Source: Planctomycetota bacterium (GTDB lineage: Bacteria > Planctomycetota > Planctomycetia > Pirellulales > Lacipirellulaceae). From it: DNA of 64,000 nucleotides. How positions within the stretch are numbered: position 1 is the first letter of the stretch; the number at the start of each line of letters is the position of its first letter. Under the pieces are notes generated by a model that had not been told where the DNA came from, searched no databases, and saw nothing but the letters and a program-made list of their open reading frames with translations. Below are positions 50,237 to 58,318 of the stretch, one piece after another. A program made the position numbers and the translations under genes. Location of the stretch: positions 1-64,000 of the forward strand of contig JAKOXH010000010.1 in the NCBI GenBank assembly GCA_029781135.1, written 5' to 3'.

Positions 50237-51274
50237 ATGAATGCATTCTACCTCTCGCGGTCAGAATTGAGACGTTTTCGTTTAACCTTGAGCCAACGGC
50301 GACGGAAGCATCTTGCATACAACGCCGTCGCCGTTGGCTCCGGGTTAAACAATTCAGTCGCACCCGTGCGCGGTATACGTCCGCTGGCTGGCGCGTTGAT
50401 CTCGGCGCTCGTCGCCGTCGGCGTTGCGTCGGCGGCCGATAACGGCCCGCCACAGTCAGCCGGCAATGCGGCCTTGTTCGACCGCCTTGACGCGAATCAC
50501 GATGGCTTCATCAAGGGCGACGAAGTAGCCAAGGACCAGCACGCGCTTTTCGAGCGTTTGGTGCGAAATGGGGACAAGAACCGCGATTCGGCGTTATCGC
50601 GCGAGGAATTCCTGGCCGCCCTCGTGCCGAGCCGGCCCGAACGACCAATCGAGGAAAGGGAATCCGCCACACTGCCAAATGCCAACGCGGTGCGGTACGT
50701 GCTGCTCATGATGGATGCCGACCGCAACGCCCGTATCGAAAAGGACGAAGTGCCGAGCCAGTTTCAGTCGGCGTTCGCGACGATGGTCGAACGGTTGGAT
50801 AAGAACGGCGATGGAAAACTCGATCGCCAGGAGCTGAGCCGCGGCGGGCCCGCGATGTCGGCGGTGGCAGGGCGGTACGTGCAGCGGCTGGGAATCGACG
50901 TCGATGCCGAATTGGCCAAGTTGAAGAAATCGCAGGGTGCGGCGTTCGATCGGTTCGAGCGTCAGCCGCTACCGCTCCAGGCGTTGCGTAACCCGCAGCA
51001 AGCGCGCGAGATGTTCGCCCCACTCGATGAAAACGGCGATGGCAAACTCGACGCGGGCGAAGTGCCGGAGCCGCTGCAGCAGCCGTTCAAACGCCTGACG
51101 CGGTTGGGCGATCGCGACGGCGACGGCAAGCTCAACGAGAAAGAGTTCGTCGCCGCGACCGAAATGGCGGCCAAGTTCCTCAAGCAGAGGCAGGACGACG
51201 AAATGCAGGCTAGTGAGACGAACCGCAATCGTCCCAACAAACGTCGAGTTTCTGGTGATTCCAAGAAACCCTGA
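50237..51274 (+). CDS. EF-hand (calcium-binding) secreted protein
   Basis: 345 codons from ATG 50237. At least six EF-hand loops are seen: 'DANHDGFIKGDE', 'DKNRDSALSREE', 'DADRNARIEKDE', 'DKNGDGKLDRQE', 'DENGDGKLDAGE' and 'DRDGDGKLNEKE'. A signal peptide 'GIRPLAGALISALVAVGVAS' begins only at residue ~46, so GTG 50366 may be the real start. The first 43 codons include a 71-bp palindrome. The protein probably binds calcium outside the cytoplasm. Confidence 0.8.
   Translation: MNAFYLSRSELRRFRLTLSQRRRKHLAYNAVAVGSGLNNSVAPVRGIRPLAGALISALVAVGVASAADNGPPQSAGNAALFDRLDANHDGFIKGDEVAKDQHALFERLVRNGDKNRDSALSREEFLAALVPSRPERPIEERESATLPNANAVRYVLLMMDADRNARIEKDEVPSQFQSAFATMVERLDKNGDGKLDRQELSRGGPAMSAVAGRYVQRLGIDVDAELAKLKKSQGAAFDRFERQPLPLQALRNPQQAREMFAPLDENGDGKLDAGEVPEPLQQPFKRLTRLGDRDGDGKLNEKEFVAATEMAAKFLKQRQDDEMQASETNRNRPNKRRVSGDSKKP
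50280..50350. repeat. 71-bp palindrome at the start of the EF-hand gene
   Basis: Perfect inner arms GAGCCAACGGCGACGG (50290-50305) and its complement (50325-50340), plus outer GTTTAACC/GGTTAAAC. It is in frame with the EF-hand coding sequence as annotated from 50237. Confidence 0.8.
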
Positions 51275-51277
51275 AGC

Positions 51278-51356
51278 GTGCCGTGCCCACGGCTCGGCGT
51301 GGGCATGTTCGCGCATCGGGAACATGCATGGCCACTCCGAGCAGTGGCCATGGCAC
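51278..51356. repeat. R3 palindromic repeat
   Basis: Ends GTGCCGTGCCCACGGC and GTGGCCATGGCAC. It starts four bases after the EF-hand stop and supplies a false ATG for the next frame. Confidence 0.75.
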
Positions 51357-51412
51357 CCGGGTTTCTCGCGCCTCGCCGCTCGCGCCTCGCCCCTCACCTC
51401 TCCGCGCGAACC

Positions 51413-51742
51413 ATGAACCTTGCCAGCATGTCTAGCGTAATAGTTGCAGACCCCCAGGTCGTCGAGACCGGAACAGCCGGCCACCTGGATGCCGCCCTGC
51501 GGTTTTTGGGTTGCAGAGAGGAGACACACATGGCCCCGTTGCCGCCCGCCGATAAGATGGTGTTTGTTGGAATCGACTCACCTTGGCTACCACCGATTAC
51601 CTTTGGCGTCGAGCCGTATCTCGAACTGTGCCAGTCGCTCGACCAGGCACTCAAGGAACTCGAAACGCGTTTCCCCTCGCACCGCCGCACAGGCCTCTCG
51701 TTGAACGCACGTAACAAACGGCTAAAACGCCGGCCGAAGTAG
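51413..51742 (+). CDS. Small hypothetical protein (109 aa)
   Basis: Start set at ATG 51413 because upstream codons lie in the R3 repeat; a later ATG at 51428 is possible. 'KMVFVGIDSPWLPPITFGVE' and the basic C-terminus 'NKRLKRRPK' are the only notable segments. No family recognised. It precedes ispH on the same strand by 143 bp. Confidence 0.5.
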   Translation: MNLASMSSVIVADPQVVETGTAGHLDAALRFLGCREETHMAPLPPADKMVFVGIDSPWLPPITFGVEPYLELCQSLDQALKELETRFPSHRRTGLSLNARNKRLKRRPK

Positions 51743-51885
51743 GCAAATCGAATCTGGATTGGAGCCCGCAGCGCGAGCAAGGGCACTCTGCGGTGCGGTG
51801 GAAGAACGCACAAATCCCTTGCTTGCGCTGCGGGCTTCGATCATCCTCCGAAGACGGTGGTGGGCTACTTGGTTATCATGGGGGA

Positions 51886-52821
51886 ATGAAGGTTCTACTT
51901 GCCAGTCCGCGGGGGTTTTGTGCCGGCGTCAACATGGCGATCGAGTCGCTTGACTTGGCCTTGGCGTCGCTCGAACAGCCGATCTACGTCTATCACGAAA
52001 TCGTTCACAACAAATACGTCGTCGAGCACTTTCGTGGCCGGGGCGTGACGTTCGTCAACGATTTGTCTGAAGTGCCGGTCGGCTCGACGCTTCTCTTCAG
52101 TGCCCACGGTGTTTCGCCCGAGATTCGCCGGATTGCGCGCGAGCGAAACTTGCGGGCAATCGACGCCACCTGCCCGCTCGTGACGAAAGTGCATCTGGAG
52201 GCGATCAAGTACGCGAGCGCCGGTTACACGATCCTGCTCATCGGCCACGAAGGGCACGATGAGGTAATCGGCACGATGGGTGAAGCGCCCGAAGCCATTC
52301 TGCTGGTCGAAAAGCCGGAGGACGTAGCGTCATTGCAGGTGGCCGACGAGCGCAAGGTCGCCTACCTCACGCAGACGACGCTCAGCGTCGACGATGCCAA
52401 CCGCATCATCAACCGGCTCAAAGAGCGCTTTCCACACATTGCCGCCCCGCCGAAGGACGACATCTGTTACGCCACACAGAACCGGCAGGAAGCGGTGTCG
52501 CTGCTCGCGCGCGAAGCTGAGCTCGCTATTGTGCTCGGCAGTCAGAACAGCTCGAACAGCCAACGGCTGGCCGAGCTCGCCCGCGAGCGCGGCATTCAGG
52601 CGTACCTCGTCGATGGCCCCGCCGACCTGCAACCAGCGTGGTTCGAAGGTGTGAACACGGTGCTCGTCACGGCCGGTGCGAGCGCGCCCGAGCAAGTGGT
52701 CGAGGACTGCCTCGACTGGCTCCGCGACCGCTTCGGCGCGACCGTCGAACCACGTTCGATTCGCGAAGAAAACGTGTCGTTTCCGCTGCCGCGGGAATTG
52801 CGTACGCTTACGAAGGTGTGA
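51886..52821 (+). CDS. ispH: 4-hydroxy-3-methylbut-2-enyl diphosphate reductase
   Basis: 311 residues from ATG 51886, with a GGGGGA-type site before it. The three cluster cysteines are Cys12 ('RGFCAGV'), Cys96 ('DATCPLV') and Cys194 ('DICYATQNR'). 'GHEGHDEVIGTMG' and 'GSQNSSNSQRL' are the substrate-binding blocks. The [4Fe-4S] enzyme makes IPP and DMAPP in the last step of the MEP isoprenoid pathway. It is complete and of normal length. Confidence 0.95.
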   Translation: MKVLLASPRGFCAGVNMAIESLDLALASLEQPIYVYHEIVHNKYVVEHFRGRGVTFVNDLSEVPVGSTLLFSAHGVSPEIRRIARERNLRAIDATCPLVTKVHLEAIKYASAGYTILLIGHEGHDEVIGTMGEAPEAILLVEKPEDVASLQVADERKVAYLTQTTLSVDDANRIINRLKERFPHIAAPPKDDICYATQNRQEAVSLLAREAELAIVLGSQNSSNSQRLAELARERGIQAYLVDGPADLQPAWFEGVNTVLVTAGASAPEQVVEDCLDWLRDRFGATVEPRSIREENVSFPLPRELRTLTKV

Positions 52822-52855
52822 GTTACACGAAATCGATCAATCGGTGACACTCGCT

Positions 52856-53374
52856 ATGAAAGCCAGCAAAGTCAAATCAGCGCGTGATTCCCACCCCTTC
52901 CGGCCGTTTGTACTTTACCTGGCGGACGGCCGATCAATTCCTGTATTTCGTCGTGAGTATATTTTGACGACGCCCAATGGCCGCACGCTTGTCGTAAGTC
53001 AGCCAGACGATGTGTTTGAAATCGTTGATGTGAACGATATAGTGGATTTGAAGATCGCGAAACGTTCACGGCAAAATGGCACGCGAACGATTGAGGATCG
53101 CAATCAAGGTACTTTCGAGGTCGACAAGATGACAATAGAACAAATCCGGCGGCTGTATGAAGCGCAGCCTTTCCAGCCGTTTGTTATCCATTTGGCTAGC
53201 GGTAGGACGGTTGAAGTTCCACATCGCGAATTCATGTGGACCGCGCCAACTGGGCGCACAATCGTCGTCGCGCTGCCGGATGAGTCGGTCGACATTATCG
53301 ACCTGCTACTCGTGACCGACGTGGTTCGCCTGCCATCCGCAAATGGTTCGAAAAAACGACGGCGTGACCGCTGA
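52856..53374 (+). CDS. Tandem-duplicated small-domain protein
   Basis: 172 residues made of two related halves. 'HPFRPFVLYLADGRSIPV..YILTTPNGRTLVV' (~12-70) parallels 'QPFQPFVIHLASGRTVEV..FMWTAPTGRTIVV' (~102-160). An internal ATG at 53129 ('MTIEQIRRLYEAQPFQPF') looks like the normal start of single-domain relatives, so the second half may also be translated alone. The function of this small beta-rich family is unknown. The basic tail is 'KKRRRDR'. Confidence 0.7.
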   Translation: MKASKVKSARDSHPFRPFVLYLADGRSIPVFRREYILTTPNGRTLVVSQPDDVFEIVDVNDIVDLKIAKRSRQNGTRTIEDRNQGTFEVDKMTIEQIRRLYEAQPFQPFVIHLASGRTVEVPHREFMWTAPTGRTIVVALPDESVDIIDLLLVTDVVRLPSANGSKKRRRDR

Positions 53375-53428
53375 GACTCGCCCGACAAACGAAGATACAA
53401 GTCTATCCCACTCTGTACGGTTTCTTTC

Positions 53429-53536
53429 GTCCGCAGATAGCGCAGATTTTCGCAGATGAGCGTTGATGCTTGGCAGCTTAACAAGTCGATCAGGAAAACC
53501 CGCTCGTATCTGCGGTCATCTGCGCCATCTGCGGAC
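53429..53536. repeat. R6 palindromic repeat (GTCCGCAGATAGCGCAGAT family)
   Basis: GTCCGCAGATAGCGCAGATT is mirrored by an arm ending CATCTGCGGAC. A second copy is at 63228. It lies between convergent genes. Confidence 0.75.
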
Positions 53537-53616
53537 AAAAAAAACGCAAATGGAATGCCCCCGATTTCCGCCGCTTACAAAGCGTGCGGCAGCGAAAAAG
53601 GGAGATATCCTCATTC

Positions 53617-55818
53617 TCATTCAGAACCCAGTTTCATATTGAGTTCCTTCACCAAAAACGCCCAGCGGTCGGCCGCGTTATCGATGAGTTTGGAAACCGG
53701 CGTGCCCTGACCGTGGCCGGCGCGGGTTTCGATCCGCAGTAGAATGGGAGCGCTCCCCGCCTGGGCTCGCTGCAGGGCAGCGGCGAATTTGAAGCTGTGC
53801 ATCGGCACGACGCGGTCATCGGTGTCGGCCGTCATGATGAGCGTGGGTGGATATTTCTTGCCATCCTTGATGTTGTGGTACGGCGAATAGGCCAAGAGCG
53901 TGCGAAACTCCTCGGGTTTGGCAATGTTACCGAACTCGTCGCGCCAGAACTGGCCGGCGGTGAACTCTTGGAAGCGGAGCATATCCATCACGCCGACCAT
54001 CGGGATGCAGGCCCCGAACAACTCGGGCCGCTGCACCAAAACGGCTCCGACCAAGAGCCCGCCGTTGCTGCCGCCCATGATCGCCAGCTTCTCGCGCGAC
54101 GTGCGGCCATTGGCAATGAGCCACTCGGCGGCCGCGATGAAATCGTCGAACACGTTTTGCTTCTTCGTCGCCTTGCCGGCGAGGTGCCATTCCTCGCCGT
54201 ACTCGCCGCCGCCACGCATGTTGGCGACCGCCAGGACGCCGCCCATTTCGACCCAGGCGATGTACTCGGGCCGAAACGCCGGCGTGAGCGAAATGCTGTA
54301 GCCACCGTAGCCGTAGAGGAGCGTGGGGCGAGGGGCCGGGGGCGGGGACGCCCCGGCTCGCTGGGATGGTGGGGCTAAGTCTTTGCGGTATGTGAGGATG
54401 ATCGGCACGCGAGTGCCATCCTTGCTCGTGCAGAAAACCTGTTCGACGGCAATCGTATCGGGGTCGAATTTCACCTTCGGCTGGCGTACACGCTCGGACT
54501 CGTTCGCCAGCACGTCGTAGCGGTAAATCGTGGCCGGCACGTTGTAGCTCGTGTAGACGTAGAACGTTTCCTTGTCGCTCTGGTCCCCGCCAAAACCCAC
54601 GATCGTGCCCTTCCCCGGCAGTTCGATTTTGCCGAGCGACTTGCCGGCGGTGTCGAACAGTTCGGCATCGCTCAGCACGTCAACCATGTACTGGCAGATG
54701 ATCCGACCACTGAGGATGCTCGCCGCATCCAGCGTCTCTTTGCGGGCCGGCACGATTTCAGTGAGGTGCTCTCGACCGGGTTGGTTTACGTCCATCGCCA
54801 CGACCCGTTTGGTCGGCGCATCGAGATCGGTCAGAAAGAATAGCTTCTCGCCCTCGTTGCCGAGAAACGAGAACTGGTTGTCGAAGTCACCGATCAGCTC
54901 TTTGAATGGAGCATCCAGTGGGGCATTCGCATCGCGTACGAGCACCTGGTTTTGCGGGTCGGTGCTGCGCTCAATAAGCAGCACGGCGTACTTGTCATCA
55001 TCGGTGAGACCGAAGCTAAAATGCCAATCGGGATGATCGGGCCGACGGTAGACGAGTTGGTCATCGGCCTGCTTCGTGCCCAGCTTGTGGAAGTAGACCA
55101 TTTGGTTGAGCGCCGAGGCCTGGTGCTTCTTTTCGGCAGGCGGCTCGGGATAGCGAGTGTAGTAAAAGCCGCTGCCGTCCTTCTTCCAATCGACGCCACC
55201 GAAACGACACCACTGGATGTGGTCTTCCAGTTGCTTGCCGGTTTCAACATCGAGAACAAAGATTTCCTGCCAGTCACTGCCGGCTTCGGTGCGCGAGTAG
55301 GCGAGCAGCCGGCCGTCCTTGGTTGGTTGATACGCAGAAAGAGCGATCGTGCCATCCTTCGACCATTCATTGGGGTCGATGAGCACGCGGCCATCCGCCT
55401 TGTACGAATCGGCAACGTACAATACCGATTGATTCTGCAGGCCGTCGTTCCGCGTGTAGAAATACTTGCCGCCTTCTTGGATGGGTGGCGAGTAGCGTTC
55501 GTAGTTCCACAGCTCGGTCAGCCGCTTCACAATGGCCGGCCGCTCGGGAATGGCATCCAAAAACGCACGGGCTACCTTGTTTTGAGCCTTCACCCAATCC
55601 GCCACCTCGGCCGATTCGCGCACGTCCGCCTCGAGCCAGCGGTACGGATCGGCGACCTTGACGCCGTGATATTCGTCGGTTTGATCAACGCGGCGGGTTT
55701 CTGGGTATTTCATTGGTGTCATGTGCATATGCGTGCCACGGTTTGTTGGCTCGGCAGCCAAGCAAACCGCTACTAACATTACTATGGTCAACGCGCTCAC
55801 GGAAAACCACCGTTTCAT
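53617..55818 (-). CDS. Prolyl oligopeptidase
   Basis: 733 residues from ATG 55818, preceded by GAGGAAGTG; the longer frame to 56043 is made of repeat DNA. A signal peptide covers residues ~1-22. A seven-bladed propeller (~80-460) is followed by the alpha/beta-hydrolase domain with 'IMGGSNGGLLVG' (Ser584) and the final 'GHGQG' region with the catalytic His. This is the S9A family, cleaving short peptides after proline. Export suggests periplasmic peptide breakdown. Confidence 0.93.
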   Translation of the reverse strand: MKRWFSVSALTIVMLVAVCLAAEPTNRGTHMHMTPMKYPETRRVDQTDEYHGVKVADPYRWLEADVRESAEVADWVKAQNKVARAFLDAIPERPAIVKRLTELWNYERYSPPIQEGGKYFYTRNDGLQNQSVLYVADSYKADGRVLIDPNEWSKDGTIALSAYQPTKDGRLLAYSRTEAGSDWQEIFVLDVETGKQLEDHIQWCRFGGVDWKKDGSGFYYTRYPEPPAEKKHQASALNQMVYFHKLGTKQADDQLVYRRPDHPDWHFSFGLTDDDKYAVLLIERSTDPQNQVLVRDANAPLDAPFKELIGDFDNQFSFLGNEGEKLFFLTDLDAPTKRVVAMDVNQPGREHLTEIVPARKETLDAASILSGRIICQYMVDVLSDAELFDTAGKSLGKIELPGKGTIVGFGGDQSDKETFYVYTSYNVPATIYRYDVLANESERVRQPKVKFDPDTIAVEQVFCTSKDGTRVPIILTYRKDLAPPSQRAGASPPPAPRPTLLYGYGGYSISLTPAFRPEYIAWVEMGGVLAVANMRGGGEYGEEWHLAGKATKKQNVFDDFIAAAEWLIANGRTSREKLAIMGGSNGGLLVGAVLVQRPELFGACIPMVGVMDMLRFQEFTAGQFWRDEFGNIAKPEEFRTLLAYSPYHNIKDGKKYPPTLIMTADTDDRVVPMHSFKFAAALQRAQAGSAPILLRIETRAGHGQGTPVSKLIDNAADRWAFLVKELNMKLGSE

Positions 55819-55833
55819 CACTTCCTCAAATAG

Positions 55834-56020
55834 GTTGAACCACGAAGGGCACAAAGAACACGAAGCTATTGAAGCAAAATGCAGAATGCAAAATGCAAAA
55901 TGTTCAATGCAAAATGAAAAATCTGGAGCCCTGCTCCGCATTGAACATTTTGCATTGCTCATTTTGCATTGAACATTCCTGCCTTTTCTTCGTGTCCTTC
56001 GTGACCTTGGTGGTAAGAAC
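55834..56020. repeat. Composite palindrome: R4 arms around an AATGCAAAATGC repeat
   Basis: R4-like GAACCACGAAGGGCACAAAG at the left and CTTCGTGTCCTTCGTG at the right enclose 55868-55976, itself an inverted AT-rich repeat built from AATGCAAAATG units. It separates the prolyl oligopeptidase and ABC permease genes. Confidence 0.75.
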
Positions 56021-56029
56021 TCCCCGCAA

Positions 56030-56872
56030 TCAACTACTCGCACTACGATAACTCACGAGCGCCTTTTGAAACACCCAACGGCTGACAAACAAACTGGCGG
56101 CCGTCGCGGCCAGAGCGAACAGTGCCAGGTACGCGTATTCGCGCGTGAGCGGCTTGGCGAGCATCCGGGCCGGCACGTTGACCACGATCAGCACGGGCAG
56201 CATGAACGTGAAGCCCCAACGAATCCAGCCGCCAATCGGGCCGCTGTAAATTTCCATCGGGTAGCGCGAGAACGTGGTGATGTAGAACCAAAAATCGTAG
56301 ATCGACGTGTTACGGCCGAGCCACACGCTCACGGCCGCCAGCACGATCGTCAGGCTATACAAAATGGCGATGCCAGCCACCACGTACACCGGGTACAGCA
56401 GCACTTGCCACACGGTGAGATGAAACCCTTCGACCCGCGGCAAGGCGTAGATCATAAGCGCTGCCGCCACCAGAAAATTCGCGAGCGACGACCACTCCAC
56501 CTTCCGCAGCGACACGAGAAATTGCGTATCGATCGGCTTGAGCAGGGCGAAATCGAGGCCGCCCGTGCGGATGAGCTCGCTGAACTCGTCGGCATTGGTC
56601 ATGAAGAACATCTGCACGACGCTGTTGATGAACATGCTCGTCGCGATGAACACGAAAAACTGGTACTTATCCCAGGCCGAGCCGTCGCTCGTGCCGGCGC
56701 CGATTTGGGCCGTGTACCGGAAGATCAGCAAATAAAAGCCCACGTTCATCATCACCCAGCCGAACGACGAAATCGTTTCAATGATGAAGTTAGCCGGAAA
56801 CATCATGTCGCGCACGAGGCTGTTGCGCACGAACGTGAGGAAGACGCGGAAATAGGAGGGACGGGAGGACAT
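56030..56872 (-). CDS. ABC-2 family permease (subunit 1)
   Basis: 280 residues from ATG 56872; an upstream in-frame start at 56917 adds a basic stretch. Six hydrophobic segments and the 'LIRTGGLDFALLKPIDTQFL' motif fit the ABC-2 permease group formerly called DUF990. Such permeases form pairs with an ATPase to export unknown substrates. The related subunit is at 57404, but two opposite-strand genes stand between them. No ATPase gene is present. Confidence 0.85.
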   Translation of the reverse strand: MSSRPSYFRVFLTFVRNSLVRDMMFPANFIIETISSFGWVMMNVGFYLLIFRYTAQIGAGTSDGSAWDKYQFFVFIATSMFINSVVQMFFMTNADEFSELIRTGGLDFALLKPIDTQFLVSLRKVEWSSLANFLVAAALMIYALPRVEGFHLTVWQVLLYPVYVVAGIAILYSLTIVLAAVSVWLGRNTSIYDFWFYITTFSRYPMEIYSGPIGGWIRWGFTFMLPVLIVVNVPARMLAKPLTREYAYLALFALAATAASLFVSRWVFQKALVSYRSASS

Positions 56873-56936
56873 TCGGCGCGGGGTTGGTTGCCTCAATCGT
56901 GGAACTCTTCGTCGCAAAGTGCTAAACTTGAATGGT

Positions 56937-57179
56937 ATGACAGACTACCATTTTACGCCGTACTTTGAAAATGAGGTTCTGCGTAAGAGGCCCGAGCTGA
57001 CCAAGGAAATGTGTATACGAGTGGTGTCCGCACCGCTCCGCGTAGAACCCCAGGATTTCAACCGCTTCCGCTTCTGGGCAGCCGTGCCAGAATTGGGGGG
57101 CCGATACTTGCGCGTCGTAACGCTCGCCGACAAACAGACGATCCATAATGCGTTTCCGGACCGGAGATTCAAACCATGA
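56937..57179 (+). CDS. DUF4258-like protein
   Basis: 80 residues from ATG 56937. 'YHFTPYFENEVLRKRPELTK' and 'WAAVPELGGRYLRVVTLADK' with the ending 'TIHNAFPDRRF' match a small family that usually pairs with DUF2283. The pair is suspected to be a toxin-antitoxin-like module, unproven. It overlaps the next gene by four bases (ATGA). Confidence 0.75.
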   Translation: MTDYHFTPYFENEVLRKRPELTKEMCIRVVSAPLRVEPQDFNRFRFWAAVPELGGRYLRVVTLADKQTIHNAFPDRRFKP

Positions 57180-57385
57180 AACTTAACTATTATCGCGACA
57201 CCGATTCGCTGTACATCGATCTTGCTGCGCGGCCCAGCGTTGAGACGCGCGAAGTATCGGAAGGAGTTTTGCTCGATTACGACGAGCAAGGCAATCTCGT
57301 CGGGATCGATATTGACAACGCCAGCCACAAGCTCGATCTTTCCGAGCTGGTCACAAGCCAGCTTCCGTTGATAGCGAGCGCATAG
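57176..57385 (+). CDS. DUF2283 family protein
   Basis: 69 residues. 'MKLNYYRDTDSLYIDLAARP' and 'VLLDYDEQGNLVGIDIDNAS' are the hallmarks of DUF2283. It overlaps the DUF4258-like gene and is expected to be co-translated. It is convergent with the second ABC permease, 18 bp away. Confidence 0.85.
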   Translation: MKLNYYRDTDSLYIDLAARPSVETREVSEGVLLDYDEQGNLVGIDIDNASHKLDLSELVTSQLPLIASA

Positions 57386-57403
57386 CCTTCGGCCTCAAGT
57401 TCT

Positions 57404-58249
57404 TCAGCCGCCAAACCCACTATACCGCTTCACGCCGCGCCAAAATGTGACCCGGCTGGCAATAATAAAAAACAATACCCATGCCGCCTGCATGCTCAGG
57501 CCAATCCACAAATCGCGGCCGTGAACTTTCTGCAGGAATACGGCCGAGGGAAAGTACGCCAGATATTGTAACGGGATCAGTTGTACGATGGTGTTCCACG
57601 GCTTGGGCAGCATATCGAGCGGAAACATGTGGCCGGAAAAGAAGAAGCTGAACAGCATGTACACGAACAACAGCGAACTGACTTCGAGAAACCAAAAGCC
57701 GATCATGCCGATCGTGGCTTCCAAAAAGAAGCCGAGCAGGAACGAGAAGATGAGCGATGTGATGTAGGCGACCATTACGTCGGGCGGCGGCCAGCCGTCG
57801 AAGTAGCCCCGGCAGACGTAAAACACGAACGCGAACGGCACGAGCGCGATGCCGTAGTACACAATCTTGTGGGCCACGCGCATGAGTAGCAAGAAGCCGA
57901 CCAAGTCAACCGGCTGCACGAGGTACTTCTTGATCTCGCCATTACGAATTTGCAGGGCGATGCCGCCAGCCAAACCCGGCATGCTGGAAGCGGCCCGGCT
58001 GATCGTTGTCAGCAGGTAGTACGCGACGAAATCGTAGTAACTGTACCCGGCGATCGTCTTGTCATCCGGTGCACCTGCCGCCCGCATGCCGGCAAACACG
58101 GCCCCCCACAAGAAAATCTGGGTGACGATCGGCAGGAACCGCATTAGCGTGCCGAGCCAGAAGTCGCCACGGTAAACCAGCCGCTCCTCGATACAGATGC
58201 GGAGGATCGTCCACCAGGTTTGAACGCGAGCGAGCATGGAGGGAGTCAA
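57404..58249 (-). CDS. ABC-2 family permease (subunit 2)
   Basis: 281 residues with six hydrophobic segments. 'LQIRNGEIKKYLVQPVDLVG' is the counterpart of the subunit 1 motif. It would pair with the 56030 product and an ATPase encoded elsewhere. It is on the same strand as subunit 1, upstream of it, but the DUF4258/DUF2283 pair interrupts what would be an operon. Confidence 0.85.
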   Translation of the reverse strand: MTPSMLARVQTWWTILRICIEERLVYRGDFWLGTLMRFLPIVTQIFLWGAVFAGMRAAGAPDDKTIAGYSYYDFVAYYLLTTISRAASSMPGLAGGIALQIRNGEIKKYLVQPVDLVGFLLLMRVAHKIVYYGIALVPFAFVFYVCRGYFDGWPPPDVMVAYITSLIFSFLLGFFLEATIGMIGFWFLEVSSLLFVYMLFSFFFSGHMFPLDMLPKPWNTIVQLIPLQYLAYFPSAVFLQKVHGRDLWIGLSMQAAWVLFFIIASRVTFWRGVKRYSGFGG

Positions 58250-58318
58250 GAGCGGAGAGTCGAGAGTTAAGAGCCGGAACTCCCCTCCCTTTTAGGGAGG
58301 GGTTAGGGGAGGGTTCCA

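Noticed and set aside
55819..56043. 75-codon N-terminal extension of prolyl oligopeptidase
   Set aside because: Encoded by composite repeat DNA; ATG 55818 has a ribosome site and is followed by a signal peptide.
56066..56968. 300-codon plus-strand frame
   Set aside because: Antisense of an ABC-2 permease whose hydrophobic pattern is clear.
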